The notes: a model not told the origin generated them from the letters alone. A DNA stretch of 64,000 bases from Candidatus Zixiibacteriota bacterium (GCA_040753875.1 JBFMDV010000009.1:19697-83696), one strand, 5' to 3'; positions 8,541 through 17,207 are shown, counted from the stretch's first letter. Numbers and translations are program-made.

Positions 8541-8589
8541 TCGGCAGGTCACAACATTCGCCGGGGTGGCGAAAGTCAGGACCTGCCGA
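8541..8589 (-). terminator. Nested-hairpin terminator between convergent ridA and ompA-like genes
   Basis: The outer 10-bp stem TCGGCAGGTC/GACCTGCCGA encloses an inner 6-bp hairpin TTCGCC/GGCGAA. On the minus strand the structure is followed by TTTTCTTCT, a good U-tract for the OmpA-like gene; the plus strand has no T-run after it. Confidence 0.7.
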
Positions 8590-8630
8590 AACAGTCCAAT
8601 CGATGTTTGGCTAATGGATACCTGTGCGAA

Positions 8631-9296
8631 TCAGCCCTGTTGGGCTTTGGCGGCGGCTTTGAGCTTGTCGTTGGCGAACACGGCGATCTCAACGCGTCGG
8701 TTCAATTGCTTGCCGTCAACCGTCTCATTCGACGCCACCGGCTGGTCCTCGCCGTACCCCATCATTTTGAGACGATTCCCCATGACCTGTTGCAGTGTCA
8801 TGTAGCTGCCGACTGAATTGGCGCGGCGGATCGATAGCTCGCGGTTGTGTTCCGATGAGCCGTCGGCATCGGTATGCCCTTCAATGAGCACATCGGTATC
8901 GGGATACTTGTTCAGGATGACGGCCAGCTTCTGCAGGTTCGTCTTAGCTTCGGTCCGAAGATCAGATTTGTTGACATCGAACAAGATGCCGGATTCAAAC
9001 GTAATCTTGATTCCTTCGCCGATTCGCTCGATGTGTGCACCCTCGAGGTCCCGTTTCATTTCTTCGGCTTGCTTGTCCATCTGGTGCCCGATATAGGCCC
9101 CGGCGGCGCCGCCGACAACCGCTCCCAGGATCGCGCCGACCGCGGTGTTGCCGGCCTCGTGGCCGATGACACCACCGATTACTGCCCCGGCTCCGGTGCC
9201 GATCGCCGCCCCCTTGTCACGCTTTTTCCATGACCCGCATCCGAGCAGGTTGACGGTGAAAACAACCAGAACGAACAGGACTATTGATTTGCGCAT
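8631..9296 (-). CDS. OmpA-family peptidoglycan-binding lipoprotein with glycine-zipper segment
   Basis: I start at the ATG at 9296 because AAGGAGGT lies 8 nt before it and a signal peptide with lipobox follows (VNLLGC, lipidated near residue 17), giving 221 residues. Next comes a glycine-zipper stretch (GAAIGTGAGAVIGGVIGHEAG and GAILGAVVGGAAGAYIG), as in YMGG/Omp lipoproteins, then an OmpA C-terminal domain. That domain has TFESGILFDVNKSDLR, the peptidoglycan-contact motif around EGHTDADGSSEHNRELSIRRA and a NRRVEI ending. It should anchor the outer membrane to the cell wall. The upstream DUF1232 frame runs into this gene without a stop codon. A weak promoter candidate (TTGACA at 9353-9358) lies inside that overlap. 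Confidence 0.85.
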   Translation of the reverse strand: MRKSIVLFVLVVFTVNLLGCGSWKKRDKGAAIGTGAGAVIGGVIGHEAGNTAVGAILGAVVGGAAGAYIGHQMDKQAEEMKRDLEGAHIERIGEGIKITFESGILFDVNKSDLRTEAKTNLQKLAVILNKYPDTDVLIEGHTDADGSSEHNRELSIRRANSVGSYMTLQQVMGNRLKMMGYGEDQPVASNETVDGKQLNRRVEIAVFANDKLKAAAKAQQG

Positions 9297-9653
9297 ATGC
9301 ATGTACCTCCTTGGTCTTCTCGCATGACAAGTGTTGTTCGAAGACGTCGAAGTGTCAAGGCAAAAAGGTGAGGGGAGCTGTGTCGTGACGCGTCCTCGAC
9401 AGTCTTGTATCACATCGTCTGGTATCATTTTGATGGCCAAATACGCCAGTGTCGGCATCACTATCAGGTCATCGACATGACCAATGCCAGGAATGAAATC
9501 AGGCACGATATCGAACGGCAGGAGCAAATAGCCGAGCGCAACCCGCAACAGCAGGCGGGCAAGTCGAGGCGTCCGCGGATGTTTCATCACCAGTTGGTAC
9601 ACTCGGATCTCACGTCTGAGATTTCGGCCGAGTGATTTCAAGCGTTCAAGCAC
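9297..9653 (-). CDS. DUF1232 (YkvA-like) membrane protein frame with no stop of its own
   Basis: A GTG start at 9653 opens a frame whose residues about 26-85 match DUF1232: RTPRLARLLLRVALGYLLLP, then PFDIVPDFIPGIGHVDDLIVM with the family PxDxIPDxxPxxGxxDD core. DUF1232 proteins are small membrane-associated proteins of unknown role. After VIQDCRGR the sequence stops looking like protein, yet no stop codon occurs and the frame continues straight into the OmpA lipoprotein (stop at 8631). Either the two are read as one 340-residue polypeptide, or a stop was lost through a mutation or sequencing error. A signal peptide placed internally makes a functional fusion unlikely. No clear ribosome-binding site precedes the GTG. 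Confidence 0.55.
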
Positions 9654-9760
9654 AGACGCAAGTATGGGACCAGGCTTGCGCTTGGCAATAGTGATCCTGT
9701 CTCTAAGAGAATCGATTGCGTCGGCCGCCGAGGTTTGCTGGTGGTGTCAATACCCAGACA

Positions 9761-10645
9761 TCAGAAGGAAAAGTGATCGGGGCCGTACACAAGCGTGGCG
9801 CCAAGATGAGCGGTTATCCCTATAAACAGGCTGTTGAGGGCGAGCAATCCTCGAAAGAGCCATCCCGTCAGCGGAGTACCTTTTCTTTCAAAACGGTACG
9901 CGGAATAAGCGGTGAGACAACTAAGCATAGCCGACGATATTCCCAGGATGCGATGCCAGGAGAAATAGGCGGTCAAAAGGGCGGGATACCGGGCATCGGA
10001 ACCTGCCGCCAGCCCCAGCAGTACCGCCAGTAAGGAGGAGGCTGCTCCAAGGTAGGTCATTTTTGTGCTGACCAGGTCAAGAATGGTCGACCGTCCGACT
10101 ACGGACGGCAGTGACATAAACAGGGCCGCAATGATCAACGCGATGGGGAAATGCACCACCACGGGGTGAAATTTGCCCAGATAGGTGATCATTCGGTTCG
10201 AAGAACGATCGTGATCAGTAGCGTGATTGTGGCCGGCCATGGAACCGCTCTCGCTGTGACCTGTCTCCGACGCAGTTATCGAGTCGGGCTGCAAGGAATC
10301 CGTTGCCATCGGACCATGCTCGTTGGTGTGATCGTGTGCTTTATGACCGTTGGCCAGCGTAGCAAGATTGGATACGAATTTCTGTGGGTCGGCCAGGAAT
10401 TGCCGTCGGCACTTCTGACAGCAGAAAGCAATTTCCTGTCCCTCGTATGTGACTGTAATAGTCGAATCGACCGGTTCGTCTGTTGTCACCGGACACAGCG
10501 CGTTGACAGGCGCTGCCCCGATATCAATGGCCAAAAGTACGGCAAAGGTGCTTGCAAGTACAAGCGCCTTTGCCTGATGGAAAAGTCGGGAGCTGAAATG
10601 GGCAGTCTCGACACCGAGGGGAAGAGAACTATCGGACAACCTCAT
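9761..10645 (-). CDS. YHS-domain / DUF2231-like membrane protein, probable metal-binding
   Basis: The start at the ATG at 10645 gives 294 residues; a TTG two codons upstream is possible. After a hydrophobic N-terminal segment comes a YHS/TRASH-type domain (ALCPVTTDEPVD...FCCQKCRRQFLADPQKF) with the CPV and CCxxC cysteines expected to bind a metal. A His-rich linker follows (NGHKAHDHTNEHG and SGSMAGHNHATDHDR). The C-terminal 150 residues have four membrane spans and start with LGKFHPVVVHFPIALIIAAL, a DUF2231-like module seen with copper or heme handling genes. It follows the two-YHS protein by 16 nt and probably forms an operon with it, upstream of the Cus-type efflux cluster in the opposite orientation. 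A role in copper or silver handling is inferred from context. Confidence 0.75.
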   Translation of the reverse strand: MRLSDSSLPLGVETAHFSSRLFHQAKALVLASTFAVLLAIDIGAAPVNALCPVTTDEPVDSTITVTYEGQEIAFCCQKCRRQFLADPQKFVSNLATLANGHKAHDHTNEHGPMATDSLQPDSITASETGHSESGSMAGHNHATDHDRSSNRMITYLGKFHPVVVHFPIALIIAALFMSLPSVVGRSTILDLVSTKMTYLGAASSLLAVLLGLAAGSDARYPALLTAYFSWHRILGISSAMLSCLTAYSAYRFERKGTPLTGWLFRGLLALNSLFIGITAHLGATLVYGPDHFSF

Positions 10646-10661
10646 TGTCAATCAAACGCTG

Positions 10662-11147
10662 TTAGTGTCCAGAATGATCATGACCGCTATGGTCTTCCGC
10701 TGGCGTCTTCTCTTTTGCTGGCGCATCCATAGCCTTCAGGTATTCCTGAGGGTTCTCAGCAAATTTCTTCTGGCACTTCTTGCAGCAGAAATAAATGCGA
10801 CGCCCTTCGAAGTCTGTGAATACGTCTTTATCTTCGAGCGCTTCACCAGATACCGGACAGGTCTTTTGGACATTCTCGAAAAGCACGCCCTCTGCGGCTG
10901 CTTTCTTGAAATACTTGTCCGGATCTGCTTTCAGTTTGGCGCTGCACATCGGGCAGCAATGATATACGCGCTGCCCTTGAATGTCTGTGTAGGCGGATGA
11001 ATCGGTCGGCTTTCCCATCACGGGACAGAGCGTCTGCGGCTTTAGCTCTTTCGGTGCGGACTGAGCAGCATCTTTCTTTTCATCAGCGCCGAACGCGACA
11101 GCGGCGAGTGTGAGGATTGAGAGCGCGATTAATGTGGTTTTCTTCAC
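10662..11147 (-). CDS. Periplasmic protein with two YHS/TRASH metal-binding domains
   Basis: A 161-residue protein read from a GTG at 11147 with AAGGAG 6 nt upstream. It has a signal peptide ending VAFGA, then two YHS-like repeats. Repeat one runs LCPVMGKPTDSS...YHCCPMCSAKLKADPDKY (about 40-79), repeat two TCPVSGEALEDK...YFCCKKCQKKFAENPQEY (about 96-140). Each offers CPV, CC and xxC cysteines for a soft metal. The tail is histidine-rich (DHSGHDHSGH). Such proteins act as periplasmic metal buffers or chaperones. The 350-nt upstream region is shared with the sensor kinase gene and contains a palindrome repeated upstream of the efflux operon, pointing to co-regulation. Confidence 0.8.
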   Translation of the reverse strand: MKKTTLIALSILTLAAVAFGADEKKDAAQSAPKELKPQTLCPVMGKPTDSSAYTDIQGQRVYHCCPMCSAKLKADPDKYFKKAAAEGVLFENVQKTCPVSGEALEDKDVFTDFEGRRIYFCCKKCQKKFAENPQEYLKAMDAPAKEKTPAEDHSGHDHSGH

Positions 11148-11321
11148 TGAGTTCTCCTTATGTTACTCTATTGTTGCTTTCACTCCGTGTTCAGTCGATT
11201 GTACGCCACGTAGTCAACTGCCATGCCGTTAGTCGGCCTAATCGTAACCTGTTGTAAGACAGCAAAATATGATGTAACATGGGGTGACGGGCGAACAATC
11301 AGTGGCTAATTTTGTTGATTA

Positions 11322-11336
11322 GTGTAGAATATTCTC
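11322..11336. promoter_or_regulatory. Palindromic operator candidate, copy 1
   Basis: GTGTAGAATATTCTC contains the perfect 10-bp palindrome AGAATATTCT (11326-11335). The same 15-mer recurs in inverted orientation at 13984-13998, upstream of the sigma-54 promoter of the efflux operon. It lies 175 nt upstream of the YHS gene and 165 nt upstream of the kinase gene. I see no sigma-54 promoter here on either strand. The rest of 11148-11500 shows no gene. Confidence 0.6.
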
Positions 11337-11500
11337 TAATGGTTGTCGATGACAAAGGTGAAAGGTCATGAGGAAGGCGGGTTCCGGAGGAAACGGGACT
11401 GCGTTGTCCTCGTTGTCGTACATGGAGTTCGACGATTGCATGAGCCCGTTCGGTAATTGGAGATCGCGACCGGCACGCTGATTGTGAGGAACTGAACTTG

Positions 11501-12583
11501 ATGAAAGGGAAAGTCGGCTATTCCATGACGATGACGGCACGAGAGCGAAACCTGAAGTTGGGGACACTCGTGCTGACGACGGCCCTGACGCTGGCAATTC
11601 ATTACGGCTGGGTGCAGTACCTCTTTGGGCATTACGACTGGCTCCATGCGCTGCACAGCCGGTTCTGCTATATACCCATCGTTATCGGGGCTGCCTGGTT
11701 CGGGTTGCGAGGAGGCATTCTGACCGCAGCCGTTATCTCGCTTCTCGTTGTGCCTTATTTGTACGGGCATGGGTCACATGAGGTTGACCTGACACAGGAA
11801 CTGGTAGAGATTTTCTTTTACTTTGCCATTGGGGGACTGATTGGCGCTCTGATCGACCGGGAGGAGCGTATCCGCCGAAAGCACGAGGAAACGGAACGAT
11901 ATCTCGAACGAAGTCAGCATCTGTCGCTTTTGGGTCAGATGGCAGCCGGGGTGGCGCACGAAATCAAAAACCCGCTGGCCTCGATCAAGGGGGCAGTGGA
12001 GATTCTCAGCGATTGCAATACGCCTGAAACCGACCGCAAGGAATTCCGCGAGATCGTATCGAGCGAAATACGCCGGATAGACGGCACGGTCCGTGATTTT
12101 CTCGAGTTCGGACGCCCCCGTGAACCTCGGTACGAGGAGATTGATCTCTCGGCTACGGTCGCCGCGACGATCAAGCAAGTCGAGGCGCAGGCGGGAGCGG
12201 TAGGAGTGTCGCTACGGACAAACATCGACGAGGGGGTAGTAGTACTTGGAGACCGGGAGAAGCTCCACCAGGTGATCCTGAATTTGATTCTGAACGCACT
12301 CGATGCCTCAGCCCACGGGTCGCACATCGATATTTGCGTAACGGAAAGAGCGCGACACTCGGCAGTTCTGGCTATAACGGATCACGGTCGCGGCATTGCG
12401 CCGGGAGATCTCGACAAAGTGTTCGAGCCGTTTTTCTCTACCAAGGCGACAGGCACCGGGCTCGGATTGCCGATCGTGAAGGCGATAATTGAAAAGCATC
12501 AAGGCAACATAACCCTTGAAAGTAGGCTGAATCACGGTACTACCGCAACCGTCACGCTGCCGCTTTTCCGGGAGGTGGTATGA
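11501..12583 (+). CDS. Membrane sensor histidine kinase (NtrB/ZraS-type), partner of the NtrC-type regulator
   Basis: The start at the ATG at 11501 has GAGGA upstream and gives 360 residues. The N-terminal 115 residues contain about four membrane spans with short loops. A coiled linker follows (REERIRRKHEETERYLERS), then the dimerisation domain with phospho-acceptor H153 in HEIKNPL. The ATPase domain has the N box (NLILNALDAS), G1 (DHGRGI), F box (FEPFFSTK) and G2 (GTGLGLPIV). The protein has no large periplasmic domain, so sensing probably occurs in or near the membrane. Its gene overlaps the response regulator gene by 4 nt. Genomic context suggests that it responds to copper, silver or a similar envelope metal stress, as ZraS-like kinases do. 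Confidence 0.85.
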   Translation: MKGKVGYSMTMTARERNLKLGTLVLTTALTLAIHYGWVQYLFGHYDWLHALHSRFCYIPIVIGAAWFGLRGGILTAAVISLLVVPYLYGHGSHEVDLTQELVEIFFYFAIGGLIGALIDREERIRRKHEETERYLERSQHLSLLGQMAAGVAHEIKNPLASIKGAVEILSDCNTPETDRKEFREIVSSEIRRIDGTVRDFLEFGRPREPRYEEIDLSATVAATIKQVEAQAGAVGVSLRTNIDEGVVVLGDREKLHQVILNLILNALDASAHGSHIDICVTERARHSAVLAITDHGRGIAPGDLDKVFEPFFSTKATGTGLGLPIVKAIIEKHQGNITLESRLNHGTTATVTLPLFREVV

Positions 12584-13950
12584 GCATGCGGGTCCTGTTG
12601 GCCGATGATGACTTGGCGCTTCGGCGGGTAGTACAGTTCAAACTGAAGCAGAAGGGATATGAGGTCACGGCGGTGGCCAACGCCGAAGAAGCGCTGTTCG
12701 AGTTGAAGCGGGGGCGGTTCGATCTCCTGCTTTCCGACATGAAGATGCCCGGTCTGAGCGGGCTCGAACTTCTCGAGATGGTGAAGAAGTCGCAGCCGGA
12801 TATCGAGGTGATACTGATGACCGCCTACGCGGCGGTGTCACAGGCGGTGCAGGCGGTCAAGCTGGGGGCGTTCGACTACCTGACCAAGCCGTTCGAGGAC
12901 GAGCAGTTGTTTGTGACGATCGAAAAGGCGGTCAAATTCCGTTCACTTGAACAGGAAAACAAGCGACTGAAGGAGCAGTTGAAAGCGGAGCGATCATCGC
13001 GGCCCATGGTCGGGGTGTCGAAACCGTTTCGCGAACTGGTGGCGCTGGTCGAAAAGATCGCGCCTACCGATGCGACCGTTCTCCTCACGGGGGAATCTGG
13101 CACCGGTAAGGAATTGATCGCGCGCGAAATTCACCGACTGAGCGCACGCAGCGGCGGGCCGTTCGTAGCGGTCAATTGCGCGGCTATCCCCAAGGACCTG
13201 CTGGAATCGGAGCTGTTCGGACACGTCAAAGGCGCATTCACCGGCGCCGTGAAGGACAAACGGGGGAAGTTTGAACTGGCGGCCGGCGGTACTCTATTAC
13301 TCGATGAGATCAGCGAGTTGAATGTGGAACTACAGGCGAAGCTGCTTCGCGCCATTCAGGAGCGCGTGATCGATCCGGTCGGTTCGGAACAGCACACGGA
13401 GATCGATGTCCGGCTGATAGCCTCGACCAATGTCAACCTTAAGGAGAGAGTATCGGGCGGCACGTTTCGCGAGGACCTGTTCTACAGGTTGAATGTCATC
13501 CCGATCGAGGTGCCGGCGCTCCGCCGGCGACAGGAAGATATTCTCATTCTGGCGAGGAGCTTTGCACGCCAGTTTGCAGGAGGACAGGAGTTGCCGTTCG
13601 CGGCCGACCTCGCCGATCGACTTGTCAAATATGACTGGCCGGGGAACATCAGAGAGTTGGAAAATCTCATCGAACGGATGGTCATTCTGCGGCATTCGGA
13701 TACACTGACTGTTGACGATCTGCCGAGGGACTTCGCGGTGGACTCCCCTGCTCGCCCGTCCACGAGCGATGTGCCCATCGCCGGACACCTGACGTTTCAT
13801 GAGGCGGAAAAGAAGCTGGTGCTTGAGGCGCTGGCTCGATTTGCCTGGAATAAGTCGCGTGCGGCAGATTACCTGAAGATTCCGCGCCACGTTCTAATCT
13901 ACCGAATGAAGAAGTATGGGCTGTCCGGTTCAGGCCCTGAACTGGACTGA
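12580..13950 (+). CDS. NtrC-family sigma-54-dependent response regulator
   Basis: A 456-residue three-domain protein. The receiver domain (1-120) has acidic residues D9-D11, phospho-acceptor D53 (SDMKMPG) and the KPF lysine. The AAA+ domain has Walker A GESGTGKE (171-178), the sigma-54 contact loop GAFTGA (218-223), Walker [11 protein letters not shown] and the R-finger region. The C-terminal Fis-type HTH is [33 protein letters not shown] is intact, so it should activate sigma-54 promoters. Its coding region overlaps the kinase by an ATGA, and about 140 nt downstream lies a consensus sigma-54 promoter driving the efflux operon. The palindromes at 13984-14014 and 11322-11336 are its likely binding sites. 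Confidence 0.93.
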   Translation: MSMRVLLADDDLALRRVVQFKLKQKGYEVTAVANAEEALFELKRGRFDLLLSDMKMPGLSGLELLEMVKKSQPDIEVILMTAYAAVSQAVQAVKLGAFDYLTKPFEDEQLFVTIEKAVKFRSLEQENKRLKEQLKAERSSRPMVGVSKPFRELVALVEKIAPTDATVLLTGESGTGKELIAREIHRLSARSGGPFVAVNCAAIPKDLLESELFGHVKGAFTGAVKDKRGKFELAAGGTLLLDEISELNVELQAKLLRAIQERVIDPVGSEQHTEIDVRLIASTNVNLKERVSGGTFREDLFYRLNVIPIEVPALRRRQEDILILARSFARQFAGGQELPFAADLADRLVKYDWPGNIRELENLIERMVILRHSDTLTVDDLPRDFAVDSPARPSTSDVPIAGHLTFHEAEKKLVLEALARFAWNKSRAADYLKIPRHVLIYRMKKYGLSGSGPELD

Positions 13951-13983
13951 TTTCCTCTTCTGACATTTTGCTCCCCAAAACCT

Positions 13984-14014
13984 GAGAATATTCTACACCA
14001 ATGGAGAATAATAT
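13984..14014. promoter_or_regulatory. Tandem upstream activator sites for the NtrC-type regulator
   Basis: GAGAATATTCTACAC (13984-13998) is the reverse complement of the 15-mer at 11322-11336. A second, weaker copy, GAGAATAATAT (14004-14014), sits 20 bp later, two helical turns. They are centred about 130 and 110 bp before the predicted sigma-54 start site, a normal spacing for enhancer sites. The DNA between them and the promoter (14053-14090) is AT-rich and may bend easily. Confidence 0.7.
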
Positions 14015-14092
14015 CATCATCCATTGCTGTCGGATCAACGAGACACTACCGTATTTGCTTGTCGTTCAATAAAATAGATAGTTGTATAGCCG

Positions 14093-14107
14093 TGGCACGG
14101 GGCTTGC
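14093..14107 (+). promoter_or_regulatory. Sigma-54 promoter of the cus-type efflux operon
   Basis: TGGCAC-GGGGC-TTGC matches the -24/-12 consensus exactly, with the correct 5-bp spacer (GG at 14094-14095, GC at 14106-14107). The predicted start site is near 14119, 20 nt before the preferred ATG of the outer-membrane factor. Confidence 0.88.
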
Positions 14108-14138
14108 CAAAGACAAGGCAGATAAGATGTGGAGTAAA

Positions 14139-15449
14139 ATGGTAAGGCAAGGCAGATTGGTTGGTATGGTGACGCTGGTGGGTCTGGCGATTGGTCCATC
14201 CCTCAAAGGACAAGTAGCCAGTCCAGGTGTTCCGCAGGACACGCTGTCGCAGGAACAAGTGGTGCGCGAGGTAGTCGCGCACAATGACCGGGCGGCGGCC
14301 ATGCAATACATGGAAGCAGCGGCGAACGCCAAGATCGGACCTGCCGGTGCGTGGGACGATCCGATGCTAATGCTGGGTGTCAATAACGTGCCAACGTCGT
14401 TCGACTTCCGCATGGACCCCATGACGATGAAGATGGTGGGGCTGAGCCAGAACATTCCGTATGCCGGTCAGAAGGGGCTGGCGTCTAAAGCAGCGCGTGC
14501 GGACGCGGCAGCCTCAACCGATGACAAACAAACCGTTCAACTTGAGTTGGCAGCCACCGCCAGGACGGCGTACGCCGAGCTGTATTATCGGCGGAAGGCA
14601 CTGGCGTATCTGGCGTCACAGTATGAGTTGCTTGATGGGGTGGTGGCGTCTACGCGCGCGAAGCTGATCGCGAACCAGGCGACGCAGGATGAACTGCTGG
14701 CGGCTCAGGCGGAACAATGGCGCATGCAGGCACAACTGGTGATGGCCGAGTCAGACGCTCAAGAGGCCGGATTCAAGCTGAACGCATTGCGTGGCCGGGC
14801 GGCCGCGGAGGCAATTCCTCCACTGGCACGACCGCTTCTGGACTCGATTCCCAAAAGTGTCGATCCATGGCTTTCATCGGCCCAAGCGCATTACCCGCCG
14901 CTGCAAAAGCTTCGCCATAAATCCGAATCGTACGGTTTCTCGGCCGGCGCGGCACGGCGGATGAGCTGGCCGATGCTGGGGCTATCGGCGAGTTACGGCA
15001 TCCGTGAGAGCACGGAGATGGAAAAGCGCGACAATATGCTCAGCTTCCAGGCAACGGTTTCGCTGCCGCTGTTCAGCGGACGATCACAGCGGCAGATGGC
15101 CCGCTCGATGGAAGCGATGAAGAAGAGCTCGGATGCCGAAGCCTCACAACTGTGGCGCGATGTTGAAGCGGCACTTTCAGCGCTGCATCAGCACGCCGAG
15201 CATTACCAGGAGAATGTGAAGATGTACGATAGCCGGATCATTCCGGCCTCGGAGGACGCATTTCGCGGAGCGCTGGCCGGTTACCAGACCAACCGGACAT
15301 CACTCACCACAGTACTCAGCTATGCCCTGGCGATCTATCGCGATCGGCTTGGCATGCTTCAGCAGGCAAACAATCTGGCGAGGACCATGGCCGAGGCTGA
15401 GAAATACGCCGGCGATCCTGGCGCATATTCGAGCTCGGAAAGACATTAG
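14139..15449 (+). CDS. Outer-membrane efflux factor (TolC/CusC-like)
   Basis: I prefer the ATG at 14139 because it lies after the predicted sigma-54 start site and has GGAG just upstream, giving 436 residues; an ATG at 14127 is the alternative. A signal segment (VTLVGLAIGPSLKGQ) is followed by the two OEP repeats of the TolC family, rich in long helices with heptad Ala and Leu, interrupted by strands such as GLSASYGIRESTEM and ATVSLPLFSGRSQRQ. It forms the outer-membrane and periplasmic channel of a tripartite pump. The sequence ...FDFRMDPMTMKMVGLSQNIPYAGQK... is Met-rich, as in metal-efflux OMFs. It is the first gene of the operon with the adaptor and RND pump, which follow 18 and 20 nt apart. 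Confidence 0.88.
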   Translation: MVRQGRLVGMVTLVGLAIGPSLKGQVASPGVPQDTLSQEQVVREVVAHNDRAAAMQYMEAAANAKIGPAGAWDDPMLMLGVNNVPTSFDFRMDPMTMKMVGLSQNIPYAGQKGLASKAARADAAASTDDKQTVQLELAATARTAYAELYYRRKALAYLASQYELLDGVVASTRAKLIANQATQDELLAAQAEQWRMQAQLVMAESDAQEAGFKLNALRGRAAAEAIPPLARPLLDSIPKSVDPWLSSAQAHYPPLQKLRHKSESYGFSAGAARRMSWPMLGLSASYGIRESTEMEKRDNMLSFQATVSLPLFSGRSQRQMARSMEAMKKSSDAEASQLWRDVEAALSALHQHAEHYQENVKMYDSRIIPASEDAFRGALAGYQTNRTSLTTVLSYALAIYRDRLGMLQQANNLARTMAEAEKYAGDPGAYSSSERH

Positions 15450-15467
15450 AATTGGGAGTTAGACGAT

Positions 15468-17207
15468 ATGACGAATACACACGAACCAATCGATCCCCAC
15501 GGGCACGACTATATGCCGGAAGGGGAAGAGGCGCCGCCGCCGTACGTGCACACTGCTGCGATCGTACGGTGGGCCATTCTGGGTGCAATGTCGCTGTTTG
15601 CGCTCATCATGATCCTGAACTACTTCGGGCTCACCAGTTGGGCGAGTGCAGATGCCGGGACGACCCAATACCATTGCCCCATGCACCCGACCTACGTCAG
15701 CAACCAGCCGGGAGATTGCCCGATCTGCGGAATGAGTCTGGTGCCGGTCCCGAAGAATGCCAAAGATTCAGCAGCGCAGGTCGATTCACACGCGGGACAT
15801 GACATGACCTCCAATATGGAGACTTCGTCAGGTCCAAAGTACTATTGTCCGATGGACCCGGAGATCGTATCCGACACTATGGGAACTTGCAGCAAATGCG
15901 GCATGAATCTGGAGCCGGTGCCGGTCGCGAAACCGGGTCAATATATCTGTCCTATGGATCCGCAGATTGTGTCCGATACAGCGGGCCGGTGCCCAATCTG
16001 CAAGATGTTCCTGGAGAAAGTGCCTGAGTCGGGTTCGACGGACGCTATGAAACAAGATGCCGGCGGCGCGCAAGACATGCAAGGTATGCCGGATATGCCG
16101 GGGATGGCCGGTACCGCGAGTTCTTCGGGAACGGCCGAAATGCAGGATATGGGTCCCGCGCCGGTGCCGGGACTGGTGCCGGTGACGATCGAGCCGGAGC
16201 GGCTGCAATTGATCGGCATCAGGACCGGTAAGGTGGAGCGACGTGTTATCGGGGACAACGCCCGCCTGGTCGGGTATGTCACGCCCGATGAAAGCAAGCT
16301 GGCTTCCATCAGCGTTCGGTTCAGCGGCTGGGTGAAAGAGTTGTTCGCCGACCAGACGGGGCAGGCGGTATGGGCCGGGCAGCCGCTGCTTTCGGTATAC
16401 AGCCAGGACCTGTTTCAGGCAGAACAGGACTACCTGATAGCGCGCGAGGCAAACAGCCGGGTGGCCACTGATGTCTCGCTCGCGGGGACGCGCAAACTGA
16501 TGCTCGATGCGGCGCGGCAGAGACTTCAATTGCTCGGCGTTCCGGAGCAGGAGATGTCGCGACTCGACGCCGAAAAGAAGGCGAATGCCGAGTTGACTAT
16601 TCGCAGCCCGTTTGGCGGATATGTGCTGGAGAAATCGGTGGTCGCAGGGCAATTCATCGGACCGGACCAGGCGCTGTTCAAAGTTGCCGATCTGAGCACT
16701 GTTTGGGTACTGGCGGACCTGTATGAACAGGATTTGCCGTCGCTGCGGCTCGACCAGAAAGCATCGCTGCGCTTGTCGGCCTTACCCGAAGAGATATTTG
16801 AGGGAAGGGTGGCGTATATCTACCCGACCGTTTCCGCGCAGACACGGACAATCAAAGCGCGTTTGCAGTTTGTCAACCACAGTATGAAACTGCGACCGGG
16901 GATGTACGCTGAGATATCTCTCGAAAACGCCGGCAACTCGACGCTGGCCGTATCGAACGATGCAATCATGGACGGTGGCAACACGCAGTATGCATTTGTG
17001 GTCGAGGACGGCCGCCACTTCGAACCGCGCCTATTGAAACTCGGCAGGCGTGGGGACGACTACAGCGAGGTCGTCTCCGGGCTGTCTGAAGGAGAGGCGG
17101 TGGTGACAAGTGCGAATTTCCTGATCGACTCGGAAAGTCGACTCAAGGCGGCTATCAGCGGCATGGGGGGTGCCAAACCAGAATCACATGAAGGACACGT
17201 GCAGTAA
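15468..17207 (+). CDS. CusB-like periplasmic adaptor with three heavy-metal-binding domains
   Basis: A 579-residue membrane-fusion protein. It has an N-terminal membrane anchor (about 31-53), then three consecutive HMBD modules of the YxCPMxPxxxxxxxGxCPxCGMxL type, starting at Y68, Y125 and Y159. The third has CKM instead of CGM. A Met/Asp-rich spacer follows (MQGMPDMPGMAG) with many Met-His-rich segments. The adaptor core comprises the lipoyl/hairpin region (SGWVKELFADQTGQAVWAG to RSPFGGYVLEKSVVAGQFI) and the beta-barrel and membrane-proximal domains. CusB relatives usually have no HMBD or one; three in a row suggest strong periplasmic metal capture before transfer to the RND pump. The start has GGAG upstream. 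Confidence 0.88.
   Translation: MTNTHEPIDPHGHDYMPEGEEAPPPYVHTAAIVRWAILGAMSLFALIMILNYFGLTSWASADAGTTQYHCPMHPTYVSNQPGDCPICGMSLVPVPKNAKDSAAQVDSHAGHDMTSNMETSSGPKYYCPMDPEIVSDTMGTCSKCGMNLEPVPVAKPGQYICPMDPQIVSDTAGRCPICKMFLEKVPESGSTDAMKQDAGGAQDMQGMPDMPGMAGTASSSGTAEMQDMGPAPVPGLVPVTIEPERLQLIGIRTGKVERRVIGDNARLVGYVTPDESKLASISVRFSGWVKELFADQTGQAVWAGQPLLSVYSQDLFQAEQDYLIAREANSRVATDVSLAGTRKLMLDAARQRLQLLGVPEQEMSRLDAEKKANAELTIRSPFGGYVLEKSVVAGQFIGPDQALFKVADLSTVWVLADLYEQDLPSLRLDQKASLRLSALPEEIFEGRVAYIYPTVSAQTRTIKARLQFVNHSMKLRPGMYAEISLENAGNSTLAVSNDAIMDGGNTQYAFVVEDGRHFEPRLLKLGRRGDDYSEVVSGLSEGEAVVTSANFLIDSESRLKAAISGMGGAKPESHEGHVQ

Noticed and set aside
9330..9358. TTGACA with AACACT as the ompA promoter
   Set aside because: The -35 is perfect but the -10 matches poorly, so I mention it only as a weak candidate and do not list it as a feature.
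11471..11485. CGGCAC-GCTGA-TTGT, a possible sigma-54 promoter before the kinase gene
   Set aside because: The -24 box starts with C, -12 has TTGT instead of TTGC, and the start site would fall about at the ATG, leaving no leader or ribosome-binding site.
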